A stretch of DNA of 64,000 bases from Caballeronia calidae (GTDB taxonomy: Bacteria; Pseudomonadota; Gammaproteobacteria; Burkholderiales; Burkholderiaceae): positions 124,001-188,000 of the forward strand of contig NZ_FCOX02000006.1 in assembly GCF_900044055.2 (NCBI RefSeq), read 5' to 3'. Below are positions 18,999 through 28,755 of the stretch, piece after piece. The notes under the pieces were generated by a model, which did no database searches, was not told the origin of the DNA, and saw nothing but the letters and a program-made list of their open reading frames with translations. The position numbers and the translations under genes are program-made. The first letter of the stretch is position 1. Each line of letters opens with the position of its first letter.

Positions 18999-19346
18999 TT
19001 AACGCCAGCCGCCGCCGAGCTTGCTCCATGCATTGGCCGCTGCATCCGCGCCCGAGACACCGCCCGCTTGCGCGTTGCCGTGACCGAAGCCGCTCACGTT
19101 CGACGTGTTGCTGTGGCTCGTCGTGGCGTTGGTGGCATTGCCCGTCGCCCCGAACAGATTGCCGGCGACCGATTGCGCGTTGCCGTTTGCCGTGCCGTAG
19201 TTGGTGGCGGTGAAATGACCGAAGCCCGAGACCGAAGCGGAGGTCGTGCCGCCCGAGGTCGAGCTCGAGCTGGAGTTCGCGGAAGCGGCCATCGCGCCGA
19301 CGGAGACGAACGAGAGCAGTGCAGCAGCGATCAGAGTGCGTTTCAT
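18999..19346 (-). CDS. Small exported Ser/Asn/Gly-rich protein with C-terminal tag (paralogue A)
   Basis: This 115-residue precursor has a signal peptide to about residue 20 (VGAMAASA), then SSSSSTSGGTT, a GFGHFTATN unit, NATNATTSHSNTSNVSGFGHG, and a C-terminal motif SGADAAANAWSKLGGGWR. The composition and near-repeats recall subunits of extracellular fibres such as curlins, but no canonical curlin repeat is present. I start at MKRTL, which has AAGGA upstream. It is a clear paralogue of the next gene. Confidence 0.75.
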   Translation of the reverse strand: MKRTLIAAALLSFVSVGAMAASANSSSSSTSGGTTSASVSGFGHFTATNYGTANGNAQSVAGNLFGATGNATNATTSHSNTSNVSGFGHGNAQAGGVSGADAAANAWSKLGGGWR

Positions 19347-19469
19347 GATTTGCATTCCTTATCGAGTCAGTAAGATTGGATTTCGTTGTTTTCTCTTCGA
19401 ACCACGATCACACCGATTTCGGAGAGCGAACCCCGTTGCGGGCGAAGTCCGCCGTCCGTCACGGAGTGC

Positions 19470-19820
19470 TTAGCGCCAGCCGCCGCCGAGCTTGCTCCAG
19501 GCGTTGGCCGCAGCGTCAGCGCCCGAGACGCCCGTTGCCGTCGAACCGCCGAAGCCCTTGCCGCCGACCGACGACGTGTTGATGTGGCTGGTCGTGGCGT
19601 TGGTCGTGTTGCCCGTCACGTTGTAGCCCTTGCCGGCCGTCGCCGATGCGTGGCCGTTGGCGGCGCCGGCGTTGGTCGCGGTGAACGAGCCGAAGCCGTA
19701 GACGGCCGCTGCGGTGGTGCCGCCCGAGGTCGAGCTCGAGCTGGAGTTCGTTCCCGTTGCGAAAGCAGCGGCGGAAACGAGCGAGAGAGCGGCGGCGGCT
19801 GCGATCAGTTTGCGTTGCAT
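19470..19820 (-). CDS. Small exported Ser/Asn/Gly-rich protein with C-terminal tag (paralogue B)
   Basis: This 116-residue precursor has the same plan as paralogue A: a signal peptide, SSSSSTSGGTT, GFGSFTATN, TTNATTSHINTSSVGGKG, and an identical C-terminal motif SGADAAANAWSKLGGGWR. GGAG precedes the ATG. The exact conservation of the last 18 residues, with divergence in the middle, suggests the C-terminus is recognised by something such as a secretion, assembly or anchoring partner. No such partner is visible nearby. Confidence 0.75.
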   Translation of the reverse strand: MQRKLIAAAAALSLVSAAAFATGTNSSSSSTSGGTTAAAVYGFGSFTATNAGAANGHASATAGKGYNVTGNTTNATTSHINTSSVGGKGFGGSTATGVSGADAAANAWSKLGGGWR

Positions 19821-20425
19821 GGTGAAGTCTCCAAAGTAGGCGCACGGTCGATTCCAGCTACATCGCGCCGGGACGTAGCGGACACAACAAGAAACTGTTT
19901 TCGTTAGCAATCCTATTTCAACGGCCTGACCGACATTCGCTTTGGTGAACCTGAGCGAAGATCAGCGGGCGTTTGAAACGGGATGCGCGTCAGGCGCGGG
20001 CCAACGAGATCAGAGGCGGTAAGAAGCGCGAACGCCGCGGACTTCGATCAGGCGAAGTCGCCGCTCGTGCATGAGGTCGAGTCTGGGTTGTGACGGAAGG
20101 TCTGTGTCCGTCGAGCGGATCGCGGCGCGCTGGCCTTCCGCTATCTCGATTTGTTTTGCGTTGTTCTTCATCGCAATCCCCGTATCACTTCTTGTGATGT
20201 TTTCAGGCATTTGGTCTTTACTTCGTGCCTGTTGTTTTGAAGTGACTGTACGCAACATGAATCGGGCGAAGCGTGGGAGAACCAACACTAAGCTTCAGGT
20301 CACACCAAATCGTGAGAAATTTGGTTGGAAACCCCTCATATGATCAGGCGAACGGGCCGCAGCCCCTTTGTTTTCGTGGGTCTTCGCGGGTTTTCACGGA
20401 TCAGCGCGCATGAGGCGAGCGCATG
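19821..20425. other. Intergenic region upstream of paralogue B
   Basis: This is about 600 bases with lower GC than its surroundings. Apart from the possible 53-codon gene listed separately, I see no coding signal. It should hold the leftward promoter of the exported-protein genes. Confidence 0.5.
20010..20171 (-). CDS. Possible small protein, 53 residues, unknown
   Basis: A short frame begins MKNNAKQIEIAEGQRAAIRS and is rich in Arg, Glu and Leu. GGGGATT lies a normal distance before the ATG. There is no signal peptide or membrane segment, and no homology I recognise. It could be chance coding potential in a 600-base gap. Confidence 0.35.
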   Translation of the reverse strand: MKNNAKQIEIAEGQRAAIRSTDTDLPSQPRLDLMHERRLRLIEVRGVRASYRL

Positions 20426-20458
20426 AAAACAAAAACGCGGGCGACATGCGCCCGCGTT
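20426..20458 (-). terminator. Intrinsic terminator of the nitrate assimilation operon
   Basis: Read leftward, a 9-bp perfect stem (ACGCGGGCG with CGCCCGCGT) runs straight into TTTTTGTTTTC, 23 bases after the nasA stop. Confidence 0.9.
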
Positions 20459-20480
20459 CGTGCAATAGTCCGCGCAGCCG

Positions 20481-23216
20481 TCAGACCGTGCTGAGACGCG
20501 CCATCTCCGTTTCGACGATGAGCTTCTTCAGCTCCGGCACACACGATCCGCAATTGCCGCCCGCCTTCAGGCACGACGTGACTTCCGCGGCCGTCTTCAG
20601 CCCTTTGTCGAGAATCGCGTTGCAGATCGTGTTGCGTCCGACACCGAAGCACGAGCACACCGTCGGTCCGGTGTCCTCGCCCTTCGCGGCAGGCTGGCCG
20701 AGCAGGAGACTCGCGCGGTCTTCGTCGTCGAGACGGTCTTTCTCGAAGAGCGTCGCGAGCCATGCGCGCGCGGGCAGATCGGGACGCTCGGAGATGAACA
20801 CGCAACTCTCGATGCGATCGTCGACCACATGCGCCGCGCGATACACGCCCGCGCTCTTGTCCTCGTATTCGATCCAGTCCGCATGATGATCGTCGATGCG
20901 AAAGAGAGCGCGCGCCCAGTCGTGATGATCGTCATGCGATGCATCGAAGCGATTGCGCCCGGCCATCTCGTAGCGCACGAAGCGCGCGCCATGCACACGC
21001 GTCCAGTGCGTGACCATGTCCAGGTCGGGCGCGGCGCGCGAGAGCGAAAAGCCATGCCACGTGACGTGGAATTTCTCCACCGCGACAGGCGTGTGCTTGA
21101 ACTCCGGCTCACCCGACACCGGATCGACGACGGGATTCACCACCGCGCCGACGCGCGCATCGGAGGCCACCTGATCGTTCCAGTGAATCGGCACGAAGAC
21201 GCTGCCGCGCGGCATGCCGCCGCCATGCTGCACGCGCGCGATCATCGAGCCCCAGCGGCTCGATACGCGCGCGAGCTCGCCTTCGCGCACACCACATGCA
21301 AGCGCGTCCTGCGGATGCATGTCGATGAACGATTCGCCGATGTGCCCCGCGAGCTTCGCGGAGCGGCCCGTGCGCGTCATCGTGTGCCATTGGTCGCGCA
21401 CGCGCCCCGTGTTGAGCACGAGCGGATAGTCTTCGTCGGGCGCGTTGACGGGCGCGCGCGGCGGTGTCGCGACGAAGCGCGCGCGGCCATCCGCGTGACT
21501 GAAGCGGCGCGCCTCGAAGAGCCTCGCAATGCTGCCTTCCTCCACGCTGCGCAGCGGCCATTGCGTCGGCTGCAATGCATCGTACGCCGTGCGATCGAGA
21601 CCGCTCAGGCCGCCGATGTCGAACGCGCGATGCACGCCGCTCGACGCATCGTTGCGCCAGGCGCTCAGGCGCGCGTGTTCGTCGAAGATCTCGTTCGGCC
21701 CCGTGAAATCGAAGCCTTCGAAGCCCATGCGCTGCGCGACATCGCACACGATGCGCCAGTCCGCGCGCGCGCTGCCCGGCGCCGGAAGGAACGCGCGCTG
21801 CCGCGAGATGCGCCGCTCCGAGTTCGTCACCGTGCCGTCCTTCTCGCCCCAGCCGAGCGCGGGCAGAAGCACATCGGCGAATGCGTTGGTATCTGTCTTC
21901 TCGATGATGTCGGATGCGACCACGAGTTCGCACTTCGCCAATGCGCGCTTCACGCGATCGCCATCGGGCAGGCTCACGACCGGATTCGTGCCCATGATCC
22001 ACACGGCCTTCACGCGGCCCGCCTCGATCGCATCGAACAGTTCGACGGCTTTAAGGCCCGCGCGTTGCGCCACGACCGGCGAGTGCCAGAACGTCTGTAC
22101 GATCTCGCCATGCAACGGATCGCCGAACTCCAGATGCGCGGCGAGCGTGTTGGCGAGACCGCCGACTTCGCGGCCGCCCATCGCGTTCGGCTGGCCGGTG
22201 AACGAGAACGGCCCCATGCCCGGCTTGCCGATGCGCCCCGTCGACAGATGACAGTTGATGATGCTGTTGACCTTGTCCGTGCCCGCGCTCGACTGGTTCA
22301 CGCCTTGCGAGTACACCGTCACCACGCGCTCGGTACGCGCGAAGAGCCGATAGAACGCCATCAGATCGTGTTGATCGAGCTTGCAGTCTTTCGCTGTTTG
22401 CGCGAGATCGGAAGGCCCGGCAGCGGCGAGCGCGGCATCGAACCCATTGGTGTGGGCATCGACGAATGAAGCATCCGTTGCGCCGTGCTCCGCGAGAAAT
22501 GCGAGCAGGCCATTGAAGAGGCGCACATCGCTGCCGGACTTGAGCGGCAGATGCAGGTCCGCCATTTCGCACGTCGCGGTATGACGCGGATCGATCACGA
22601 CGATCTTCACGTCCGGCCGCTGCTCCTTCATCTTCACGATGCGCTGAAAGAGAATCGGATGACACCATGCCGTGTTCGATCCGACCAGCACGATGAGGTC
22701 CGCGAGCTCGAGATCCTCATAGCTCGTCGGCACGAGGTCTTCGCCGAACGCGCGCTTGTGCCCCGCCACCGACGACGACATGCAAAGCCGCGAGTTCGTA
22801 TCGATGTTCGCGCTGCCGATATAACCCTTCATCAGCTTGTTCGCGACGTAATAGTCTTCGGTGAGCAACTGGCCCGACACGTACAGCGCGACCGCGTCCG
22901 GACCATGCTCGGCGACGATGCGCGAGAAGCCGCTCGCGACCGTGCCGAGCGCGTCGTCCCACGATGCGTCGGTCAGCGCGCCCGTTCGTCTGTCGCGCAG
23001 TTTCGGTTCGAGCAGGCGCCCTTCGAGTCCGACCGTATCGCCGAGCGCCGATCCCTTCACGCACAGACGCCCGAAGTTCGATGGATGCGCGACATCGCCC
23101 GCGATCGTGACTTCGGTCGCGCTCGTGGGCGTTGCCTCGACGCCGCAGCCGACGCCACAATACGGGCACGTGGTTTTGACGGAAGACGTATGAACCGGAA
23201 TGATGGGGATGCTCAC
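20481..23216 (-). CDS. nasA: Assimilatory nitrate reductase, catalytic subunit
   Basis: This 911-residue cytoplasmic molybdoenzyme reduces nitrate to nitrite. The N-terminal 4Fe-4S motif is complete (Cys17, Cys20, Cys24, Cys52). The molybdopterin oxidoreductase and dinucleotide-binding domains fill the middle. A C-terminal BFD-like 2Fe-2S domain has CSCFGVGR and GGNCGSC, as in many NasA proteins that take electrons from a separate FAD protein. The start is GTG with AAGGGA upstream. It is the last gene of the operon, 22 bp after the FAD protein. Confidence 0.94.
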   Translation of the reverse strand: MSIPIIPVHTSSVKTTCPYCGVGCGVEATPTSATEVTIAGDVAHPSNFGRLCVKGSALGDTVGLEGRLLEPKLRDRRTGALTDASWDDALGTVASGFSRIVAEHGPDAVALYVSGQLLTEDYYVANKLMKGYIGSANIDTNSRLCMSSSVAGHKRAFGEDLVPTSYEDLELADLIVLVGSNTAWCHPILFQRIVKMKEQRPDVKIVVIDPRHTATCEMADLHLPLKSGSDVRLFNGLLAFLAEHGATDASFVDAHTNGFDAALAAAGPSDLAQTAKDCKLDQHDLMAFYRLFARTERVVTVYSQGVNQSSAGTDKVNSIINCHLSTGRIGKPGMGPFSFTGQPNAMGGREVGGLANTLAAHLEFGDPLHGEIVQTFWHSPVVAQRAGLKAVELFDAIEAGRVKAVWIMGTNPVVSLPDGDRVKRALAKCELVVASDIIEKTDTNAFADVLLPALGWGEKDGTVTNSERRISRQRAFLPAPGSARADWRIVCDVAQRMGFEGFDFTGPNEIFDEHARLSAWRNDASSGVHRAFDIGGLSGLDRTAYDALQPTQWPLRSVEEGSIARLFEARRFSHADGRARFVATPPRAPVNAPDEDYPLVLNTGRVRDQWHTMTRTGRSAKLAGHIGESFIDMHPQDALACGVREGELARVSSRWGSMIARVQHGGGMPRGSVFVPIHWNDQVASDARVGAVVNPVVDPVSGEPEFKHTPVAVEKFHVTWHGFSLSRAAPDLDMVTHWTRVHGARFVRYEMAGRNRFDASHDDHHDWARALFRIDDHHADWIEYEDKSAGVYRAAHVVDDRIESCVFISERPDLPARAWLATLFEKDRLDDEDRASLLLGQPAAKGEDTGPTVCSCFGVGRNTICNAILDKGLKTAAEVTSCLKAGGNCGSCVPELKKLIVETEMARLSTV

Positions 23217-23238
23217 GTTTGAATTCCCTTACCTAGCT

Positions 23239-24498
23239 TCACGCTTCACAAAGCGTCTTGCCGAACAGAAGCTTGCCGCGCAGATGCGAAACGTCCGTGC
23301 GGTTCTGAATCAGATCGAAGTACCAGCCGCCGTCTTTCACGTCGCCATACAGCACGGCGCCGATCAGACGTCCGGCCTGCAACACAAGCCGCTTGTAGAC
23401 GCCGCGGCGCGGATCGCGCAGCACGAGATCCTCGCTGCCGTCGCCGCCAATGAAATCGCCGGCCGAATACAGATCGACGCCCGTCACCTTCAGCTTGGTC
23501 GCGGTCGCACTCTGCACATAGCGTCGATGCCCCGCGCCCGCGAGATGCGCGCCCGCGACGCGCGCCTGATCCCAGATCGGCGCGACGAGGCCGAACGTCG
23601 CCGAGCGATGCTGCACGCATTCGCCCACCGCGTAGACGCGCGGATCGAAGGTCTGCAACGTGTCGTCGACGACGATCGCGCGTTCGCAATGCAAGCCCGA
23701 CGCCTGCGCCAGCGCGATGTTCGGCCGCACGCCGGCCGTCATCACGACGAGGTCCGCGTCGATCTGCGTGCCGTCCGCGAAACGCACGGCGCGCACGCGG
23801 TCCTCGCCGACGATCTCGGTGGTCTGCGCGGCCATCGCGAAGCGCAGGCCTTTCGCTTCGAGCGAGCGCTTGAGCAGTGCGGCCGCGCTCGCATCGAGTT
23901 GACGGTCCATCAGGCTGTCGGTCGCATGCACGACCGTCACCGACATGCCCTGACGCTGCAAGCCGTTGGCCGCTTCGAGCCCGAGCAGGCCGCCGCCGAT
24001 GATCACCGCGCGCCGATGATCGCGCGCGGCTTCCATCATCGCTTCGACATCCTGGATATCGCGAAACGCGATCACGCCGGGAAGATCGCAGCCGGGCACC
24101 GGAATGATGAACGGCTTCGAACCGGTCGCGATCAGCAGACGGTCGTAACGCGCCTCGACGCCCTTCTCCGAACGCACGATGCGCCGCGCGCGATCGATCC
24201 CGGTCACGGCATCGCCCGCATGCAGCGTGATGCCGTTCGCGTCGTACCACTCGCGCGTATTGAGGATGATGTCGTCGACACTCTTCTCGCCCGCGAGCAC
24301 CGGCGACAACAAAATGCGGTTGTAGTTGCCGTACGGCTCTGCGCCGAACACGGTGATGTCGTAGAGCCCCGGCGCGATCTTCAGCAGCTCTTCGACCGTG
24401 CGCATGCCGGCCATGCCGTTGCCGATGACGACGAGACGCTGACGCGGCGCGGCGTCCTGCAGCGACGCCATGCCCGCAACCGCATATTCGGTCTTCAT
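23239..24498 (-). CDS. FAD-dependent NAD(P)/nitrite-reductase-like oxidoreductase, likely NasA electron donor
   Basis: This 419-residue pyridine-nucleotide disulphide oxidoreductase-type flavoprotein binds FAD through VVIGNGMAGMRTVEEL and NAD through IIGGGLLGLEAANGL. It resembles the N-terminal half of NirB and NADH:rubredoxin reductases but lacks the sirohaem domain. The start overlaps the nirD stop (ATGA). Placed between nirD and nasA, it is the best candidate for the NADH-to-NasA electron-transfer subunit. The pairing is inference. Confidence 0.85.
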   Translation of the reverse strand: MKTEYAVAGMASLQDAAPRQRLVVIGNGMAGMRTVEELLKIAPGLYDITVFGAEPYGNYNRILLSPVLAGEKSVDDIILNTREWYDANGITLHAGDAVTGIDRARRIVRSEKGVEARYDRLLIATGSKPFIIPVPGCDLPGVIAFRDIQDVEAMMEAARDHRRAVIIGGGLLGLEAANGLQRQGMSVTVVHATDSLMDRQLDASAAALLKRSLEAKGLRFAMAAQTTEIVGEDRVRAVRFADGTQIDADLVVMTAGVRPNIALAQASGLHCERAIVVDDTLQTFDPRVYAVGECVQHRSATFGLVAPIWDQARVAGAHLAGAGHRRYVQSATATKLKVTGVDLYSAGDFIGGDGSEDLVLRDPRRGVYKRLVLQAGRLIGAVLYGDVKDGGWYFDLIQNRTDVSHLRGKLLFGKTLCEA

Positions 24499-24839
24499 GC
24501 CGCGACCCACACCTTGCCGCCCGCGACCTTCACGCGATACGCGCTCACCGAAAGCTCCGGCGTTTCGAGGCATTCCCCGGTGCGAAGGTCGAAGTGCTGC
24601 TTGTAGATCGGCGAGGCGACGACGATGCGCTCGCCGAGACTCCCGACGATGCCGCGCGACAGCACCGCCGCCTGCGAATGCGGATCGTAATTGTCGATCG
24701 CGTACACGGCCGCGTCTTCGCCCGCGAGATGAAACACCGCGACCTGCGCGCCCTTCACGAGCGCGCAGACGCCCGTGTCCGGCACGATGTCGTCGAGTTC
24801 ACAAACGGCGGTCCAGTCCTGTTCGATGCGGTCGTTCAT
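24495..24839 (-). CDS. nirD: Nitrite reductase (NADH) small subunit NirD
   Basis: This 114-residue Rieske-fold small subunit of assimilatory nitrite reductase has YAIDNYDPHSQAAVLSRGIV and ASPIYKQHFDLRTGECLE, the family signature without the iron-sulphur ligands. GGAGATC precedes the ATG. It follows nirB by 26 bp and overlaps the FAD-protein start. Confidence 0.93.
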   Translation of the reverse strand: MNDRIEQDWTAVCELDDIVPDTGVCALVKGAQVAVFHLAGEDAAVYAIDNYDPHSQAAVLSRGIVGSLGERIVVASPIYKQHFDLRTGECLETPELSVSAYRVKVAGGKVWVAA

Positions 24840-24865
24840 GATGATCTCCTTGAGTGTGCGATGAG

Positions 24866-27406
24866 TCAGGCGGTTTCGACAATGACGGGGATATCGCTCA
24901 ATCGGGTCCTGCGCTCTTCGATCGTCGCGGGGCGAATCTGGCCGCGCTCTTCCACGAAGGCCACGTTCGCATCGCCGGCGTCGCTGTTCACGAAGTGACG
25001 GAAGCGCTTGCGCGTATGCGGATCGGTGACGGCCTTCTTCCATTCGTCCTCGTACGTATCGACGACGAGCTGCATCTCGGCTTCGAGTTCAGCGGCGATA
25101 TCGAGCTTGTCGTTGATCACCACGTCGATCAGATAGTCGAGCCCGCCTTCGAGGTTGTCGCGCCATACGCTCGTGCGTTGCAGGCGATCCGCCGTGCGCA
25201 CGTAGAACATCAGGAAGCGGTCGATATAGCGCACGAGCGTGTCGTGATCGAGATCGGACGCGATGAGTTCGGCATGGCGCGGCTTCATGCCGCCGTTGCC
25301 GCAGACATAGAGATTCCAGCCCTTTTCCGTCGCGATCACGCCGACATCCTTGCCTTGCGCCTCGGCGCATTCGCGCGTGCAACCGGACACGCCGAACTTG
25401 ATCTTGTGCGGCGTGCGCAGGCCCTTGTAACGGTTCTCCAGTTCGATCGCGAGACCGACCGAATCGCCGACGCCATAGCGGCACCACGTCGAGCCGACGC
25501 ACGATTTCACCGTGCGCAGCGCCTTGCCGTAGGCATGACCCGATTCGAAGCCCGCTTCGATGAGCTCTTCCCAGATGAACGGCAATTGCTCGACGCGCGC
25601 GCCGAACATGTCGACACGCTGCCCGCCCGTGATCTTCGTATAGAGGCCGTACTTCTTCGCGACCTGGCCGACCGCGATCAAACCATCGGGCGTCACTTCG
25701 CCGCCGGGCATGCGCGGCACGACGCTGTACGTGCCATCGCGCTGAATGTTGGCGAGGTAGTAATCGTTCGAGTCCTGCAGGCTCGCGTGCTCCTTCTTCA
25801 GAACGAACTCGTTCCAGCACGATGCGAGAATGCTGGCGACGGCGGGCTTGCAGATATCGCAGCCGCGCCCCTTGCCGTGCTTCGCGAGCAGCGAGCCGAA
25901 CGTGCGATGCCCTTCCACGCGCGCGATGTGATAGAGCTCCTGACGCGAATACGGGAAGTGCTCGCAGAGGTGATTGTTCACCGCGAGACCTTGCCGCTTC
26001 ATCTCCGACTTCATCACCTGCGTGACGAGCGGCACGCAGCCGCCGCACGACGCGCCCGCCTTGCACGACGATTTGATCGCGCCGATGCTGGTCGCGCCCG
26101 CGCACACGGCCGCGCAGATTTCCGCCTTGCTCACGTTGTTGCACGAACAGATTTGCGCGGCATCGGGCAAGGCTTCGACGCCGAGCGCGGGCTTGGCCTT
26201 GCCGTCGCTCGAAGGCAGGATCAGGAATTCGGGCGCTTCGGGCAGCTCGATCTTGTTCAGCATCATCTGCAGCAGCGTGCCGTACTCGGTCGCATCGCCG
26301 ACCATCACGCCGCCGAGCAGGAACTTGCCGCAATCGGACACGACGATCTTCTTGTAGACCTGCTTGCGCTCGTCGCTGTACTGATACGTGCGGCTGCCCG
26401 GAGTCTTCGCGTGCGCATCGCCGATGCTCGCGACATCCACGCCCATCAGCTTGAGCTTCGTGCTCATGTCCGCGCCCGCGAACGCCGCTTCCTCGCCGAT
26501 GATCTGCTTCGCGACGATGCGCGCCATGTCGTAACCCGGCGCGACGAGGCCGAACAACTGGCCCTGCCACAACGCACATTCGCCGATCGCGAAGATGGCG
26601 TCGTCGCTCGTGCGGCACGCGTCGTCGATCACGATGCCGCCACGCGCGCCGATCGTGAGACCGGCGGCACGCGCGATGTCGTCACGCGGACGGATGCCCG
26701 CGGAGAACACGATCATGTCGGTGTCGAGATGCGTGTCGTCGGCGAAGTTCATGCGGTTGACGGCGCCCTCGCCATCGACGATCGCGAGCGTGTTCTTGCC
26801 CGTGTGCACCGTCACGCCGAGTTCCTCGATCTTGCCGCGCAATACGCGGCCGCCGCCGTCATCGACCTGCACGGCCATCAGGCGCGGCGCGAACTCGACC
26901 ACGTGCGTTTCGAGGCCCATGTCGCGCAGCGCCTTCGCCGCTTCGAGACCGAGCAGGCCGCCGCCGACCACCGTGCCCGTCTTCGAGCGCGCGCCGAACG
27001 CCTGCATCGCTTCGAGATCTTCGATCGTGCGATACACGAAGCAGCCGTTGCGGTCCTTGCCTTCCACTGACGGCACGAACGGATAGGAACCCGTCGCGAG
27101 CACGAGCTTGTCGTACGCGAGCACGTCGCCGTTCGACACCGTGACGGTGCGCGCCGCGCGATCGATCGCGACCGCGCGCGCATTCAGCTTCAGCGCATAG
27201 CCCGAGCGCTCGAAGAAGCCTTCTTCGACGAGCGAAAGATCGTCCGCGCTCTTGCCCGTGAAGAATTCGGTCAGATGCACGCGGTCGTACGCGGCGCGCG
27301 GTTCTTCGCACAGCACCGTCACGTGCAGCGCTTCGTTGCCGCTCTCGGCGAGACATTCGAGGAACTTGTGGCCGACCATGCCGTGGCCGATGACGACGAT
27401 TTTCAT
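24866..27406 (-). CDS. nirB: Nitrite reductase (NADH) large subunit NirB
   Basis: This 846-residue enzyme reduces nitrite to ammonium with NADH. The domains in order are FAD/NAD binding (VVIGHGMVGHKFLE, GGGLLGLEAAKAL), a BFD 2Fe-2S domain (CSCNNVSKAEIC and GASCGGC), then a sirohaem/4Fe-4S reductase domain with the ligand cysteines in CVGSTWCRYG and GVSGCTRECAEAQGKD. It ends 26 bp before nirD. Confidence 0.95.
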   Translation of the reverse strand: MKIVVIGHGMVGHKFLECLAESGNEALHVTVLCEEPRAAYDRVHLTEFFTGKSADDLSLVEEGFFERSGYALKLNARAVAIDRAARTVTVSNGDVLAYDKLVLATGSYPFVPSVEGKDRNGCFVYRTIEDLEAMQAFGARSKTGTVVGGGLLGLEAAKALRDMGLETHVVEFAPRLMAVQVDDGGGRVLRGKIEELGVTVHTGKNTLAIVDGEGAVNRMNFADDTHLDTDMIVFSAGIRPRDDIARAAGLTIGARGGIVIDDACRTSDDAIFAIGECALWQGQLFGLVAPGYDMARIVAKQIIGEEAAFAGADMSTKLKLMGVDVASIGDAHAKTPGSRTYQYSDERKQVYKKIVVSDCGKFLLGGVMVGDATEYGTLLQMMLNKIELPEAPEFLILPSSDGKAKPALGVEALPDAAQICSCNNVSKAEICAAVCAGATSIGAIKSSCKAGASCGGCVPLVTQVMKSEMKRQGLAVNNHLCEHFPYSRQELYHIARVEGHRTFGSLLAKHGKGRGCDICKPAVASILASCWNEFVLKKEHASLQDSNDYYLANIQRDGTYSVVPRMPGGEVTPDGLIAVGQVAKKYGLYTKITGGQRVDMFGARVEQLPFIWEELIEAGFESGHAYGKALRTVKSCVGSTWCRYGVGDSVGLAIELENRYKGLRTPHKIKFGVSGCTRECAEAQGKDVGVIATEKGWNLYVCGNGGMKPRHAELIASDLDHDTLVRYIDRFLMFYVRTADRLQRTSVWRDNLEGGLDYLIDVVINDKLDIAAELEAEMQLVVDTYEDEWKKAVTDPHTRKRFRHFVNSDAGDANVAFVEERGQIRPATIEERRTRLSDIPVIVETA

Positions 27407-27418
27407 GTCGGGACCTTC

Positions 27419-28744
27419 TCAGTTTGCAATGACGTTATTGGCGGCAAGCGCGCTTTCGCGCAGTGCGGCTTCGCGTGCCTTGTGTTCGGGAGAGAAGCGC
27501 ACCGCGAGCGCGCACAGCGCCGTGCCCGCGACGACCACGCCGAGCATCGAGAGCGTCGCCTGCGCGTTGCCGAGACCCTTCATCAGGAAGCCCGCCGCAA
27601 CCGCGCCGACGTTGCCGCCCGCGCCGATCACGCCGGCCACGCCGCCGAGCGCGCGGCGATCGATGAACGGCACGAGCGCGTAGGTCGCGCCGCATGCCAT
27701 GTGGGTGAAGAGGCCGAATACGAGCATCGCGACGATGGCGAGCACGACGCTGCCCGCGTGGGCAAACGCATAGAGGCCGATGCCTTCGCCCGCGATGAGC
27801 GCGAAGAGCAGCGTCGCGCGGATATCGAGGCCTTTCTTCGCGGCGGCCTTATCGGAGAGCCAGCCGCCGAGCGCGCGGGCGAAGAGCGCGAGCAGGCCGA
27901 AGCTGCCCGCCGCCATGCCCGCCTGGCCGAGCGTGAGATTGAAGTGATCGACGTAGTACACCGCCGCCATGTTGTGGATGAACACTTCCACGCCGAAGCA
28001 GGCGCCGTAGGTCACGAAGAGCATCCACACGCGATAGTTCGAGCATGCGGTCACGAAGCTCTGCCAGCCGCCCTTCTTGCCGCCGTCGATGGCGATGCCC
28101 GCGCGGCGCAGCGTCGCGAAGTCGCCTTGCGGGCAATCCTGCGTATAGCGCCAGTAGAAGAAGGCCATGACGGGCATCGCGATGCCCGGCACGATCAGCG
28201 CGACGCGCCATGCCGATGCCTCGCCCGCACCCAGCGCGATCGCAGCCGCGACGAGCAGCGGGATGATCGCCTGCGCCGCGCCCGCACCCGCGTTGCCCCA
28301 GCCGGCGGTCGTCGCGTTCGCGGTGCCGACGACGTTCGGCGCGAACATGACGGAGGTGTGGTACTGCGTGATGACGAAGCTCGCGCCGATCGCGCCGATC
28401 GCGAGACGGCACCACAGGAAGCTGTCGTAGCCCGTCGAGAGAGCGGCGCCGAGCACCGGCACCGAGCCCGCGAGCAGCAGCGCGCTATACACCTTGCGCG
28501 GGCCGAAGCGATCACACATCGGGCCGACGACGAGGCGCACGAGTATCGTCACCGCGACCGCCGCGATGTTGATGTTCGCGACCTGATCCGCCGTGAGGCC
28601 ATATTCGCGCTTGATGAGCGGCATCAGCGGCGCGCACGCGAACCACGCGAAGAAGCACACGAAGAACGCCATCCACGTGAGATGGAAGGCGCGCATCGGC
28701 GCGGTACGCATGCTGAAGAGATCGATCCGGGTGGCTTTGTCCAT
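27419..28744 (-). CDS. narK: Nitrate/nitrite MFS transporter (NarK/NasA family)
   Basis: This 441-residue inner-membrane protein has about 12 helices. Nitrate-porter features include a conserved Arg in the first half (VRLVVGPMCDRFGPRK) and glycine-rich helices (GWGNAGAGAAQ and GVIGAGGNVGAVAAGF), the nitrate signature pair. It is the first gene of the operon. Its GGAAAG ribosome site lies just downstream of the T-run of the leader terminator, so its expression depends on read-through. Confidence 0.93.
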   Translation of the reverse strand: MDKATRIDLFSMRTAPMRAFHLTWMAFFVCFFAWFACAPLMPLIKREYGLTADQVANINIAAVAVTILVRLVVGPMCDRFGPRKVYSALLLAGSVPVLGAALSTGYDSFLWCRLAIGAIGASFVITQYHTSVMFAPNVVGTANATTAGWGNAGAGAAQAIIPLLVAAAIALGAGEASAWRVALIVPGIAMPVMAFFYWRYTQDCPQGDFATLRRAGIAIDGGKKGGWQSFVTACSNYRVWMLFVTYGACFGVEVFIHNMAAVYYVDHFNLTLGQAGMAAGSFGLLALFARALGGWLSDKAAAKKGLDIRATLLFALIAGEGIGLYAFAHAGSVVLAIVAMLVFGLFTHMACGATYALVPFIDRRALGGVAGVIGAGGNVGAVAAGFLMKGLGNAQATLSMLGVVVAGTALCALAVRFSPEHKAREAALRESALAANNVIAN

Positions 28745-28755
28745 CGTCTTTCCGC

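Noticed and set aside
20071..20343. 90-codon plus-strand frame with a hydrophobic stretch
   Set aside because: It has no ribosome site, overlaps the better-supported minus-strand small frame, and has no recognisable family.
24854..27070. Long plus-strand frame opposite nirB, and similar ones opposite narK, nasA and the RND pump
   Set aside because: All are Arg/His/Asp/Ala-rich shadows; the opposite strand encodes recognised enzymes with intact motifs.
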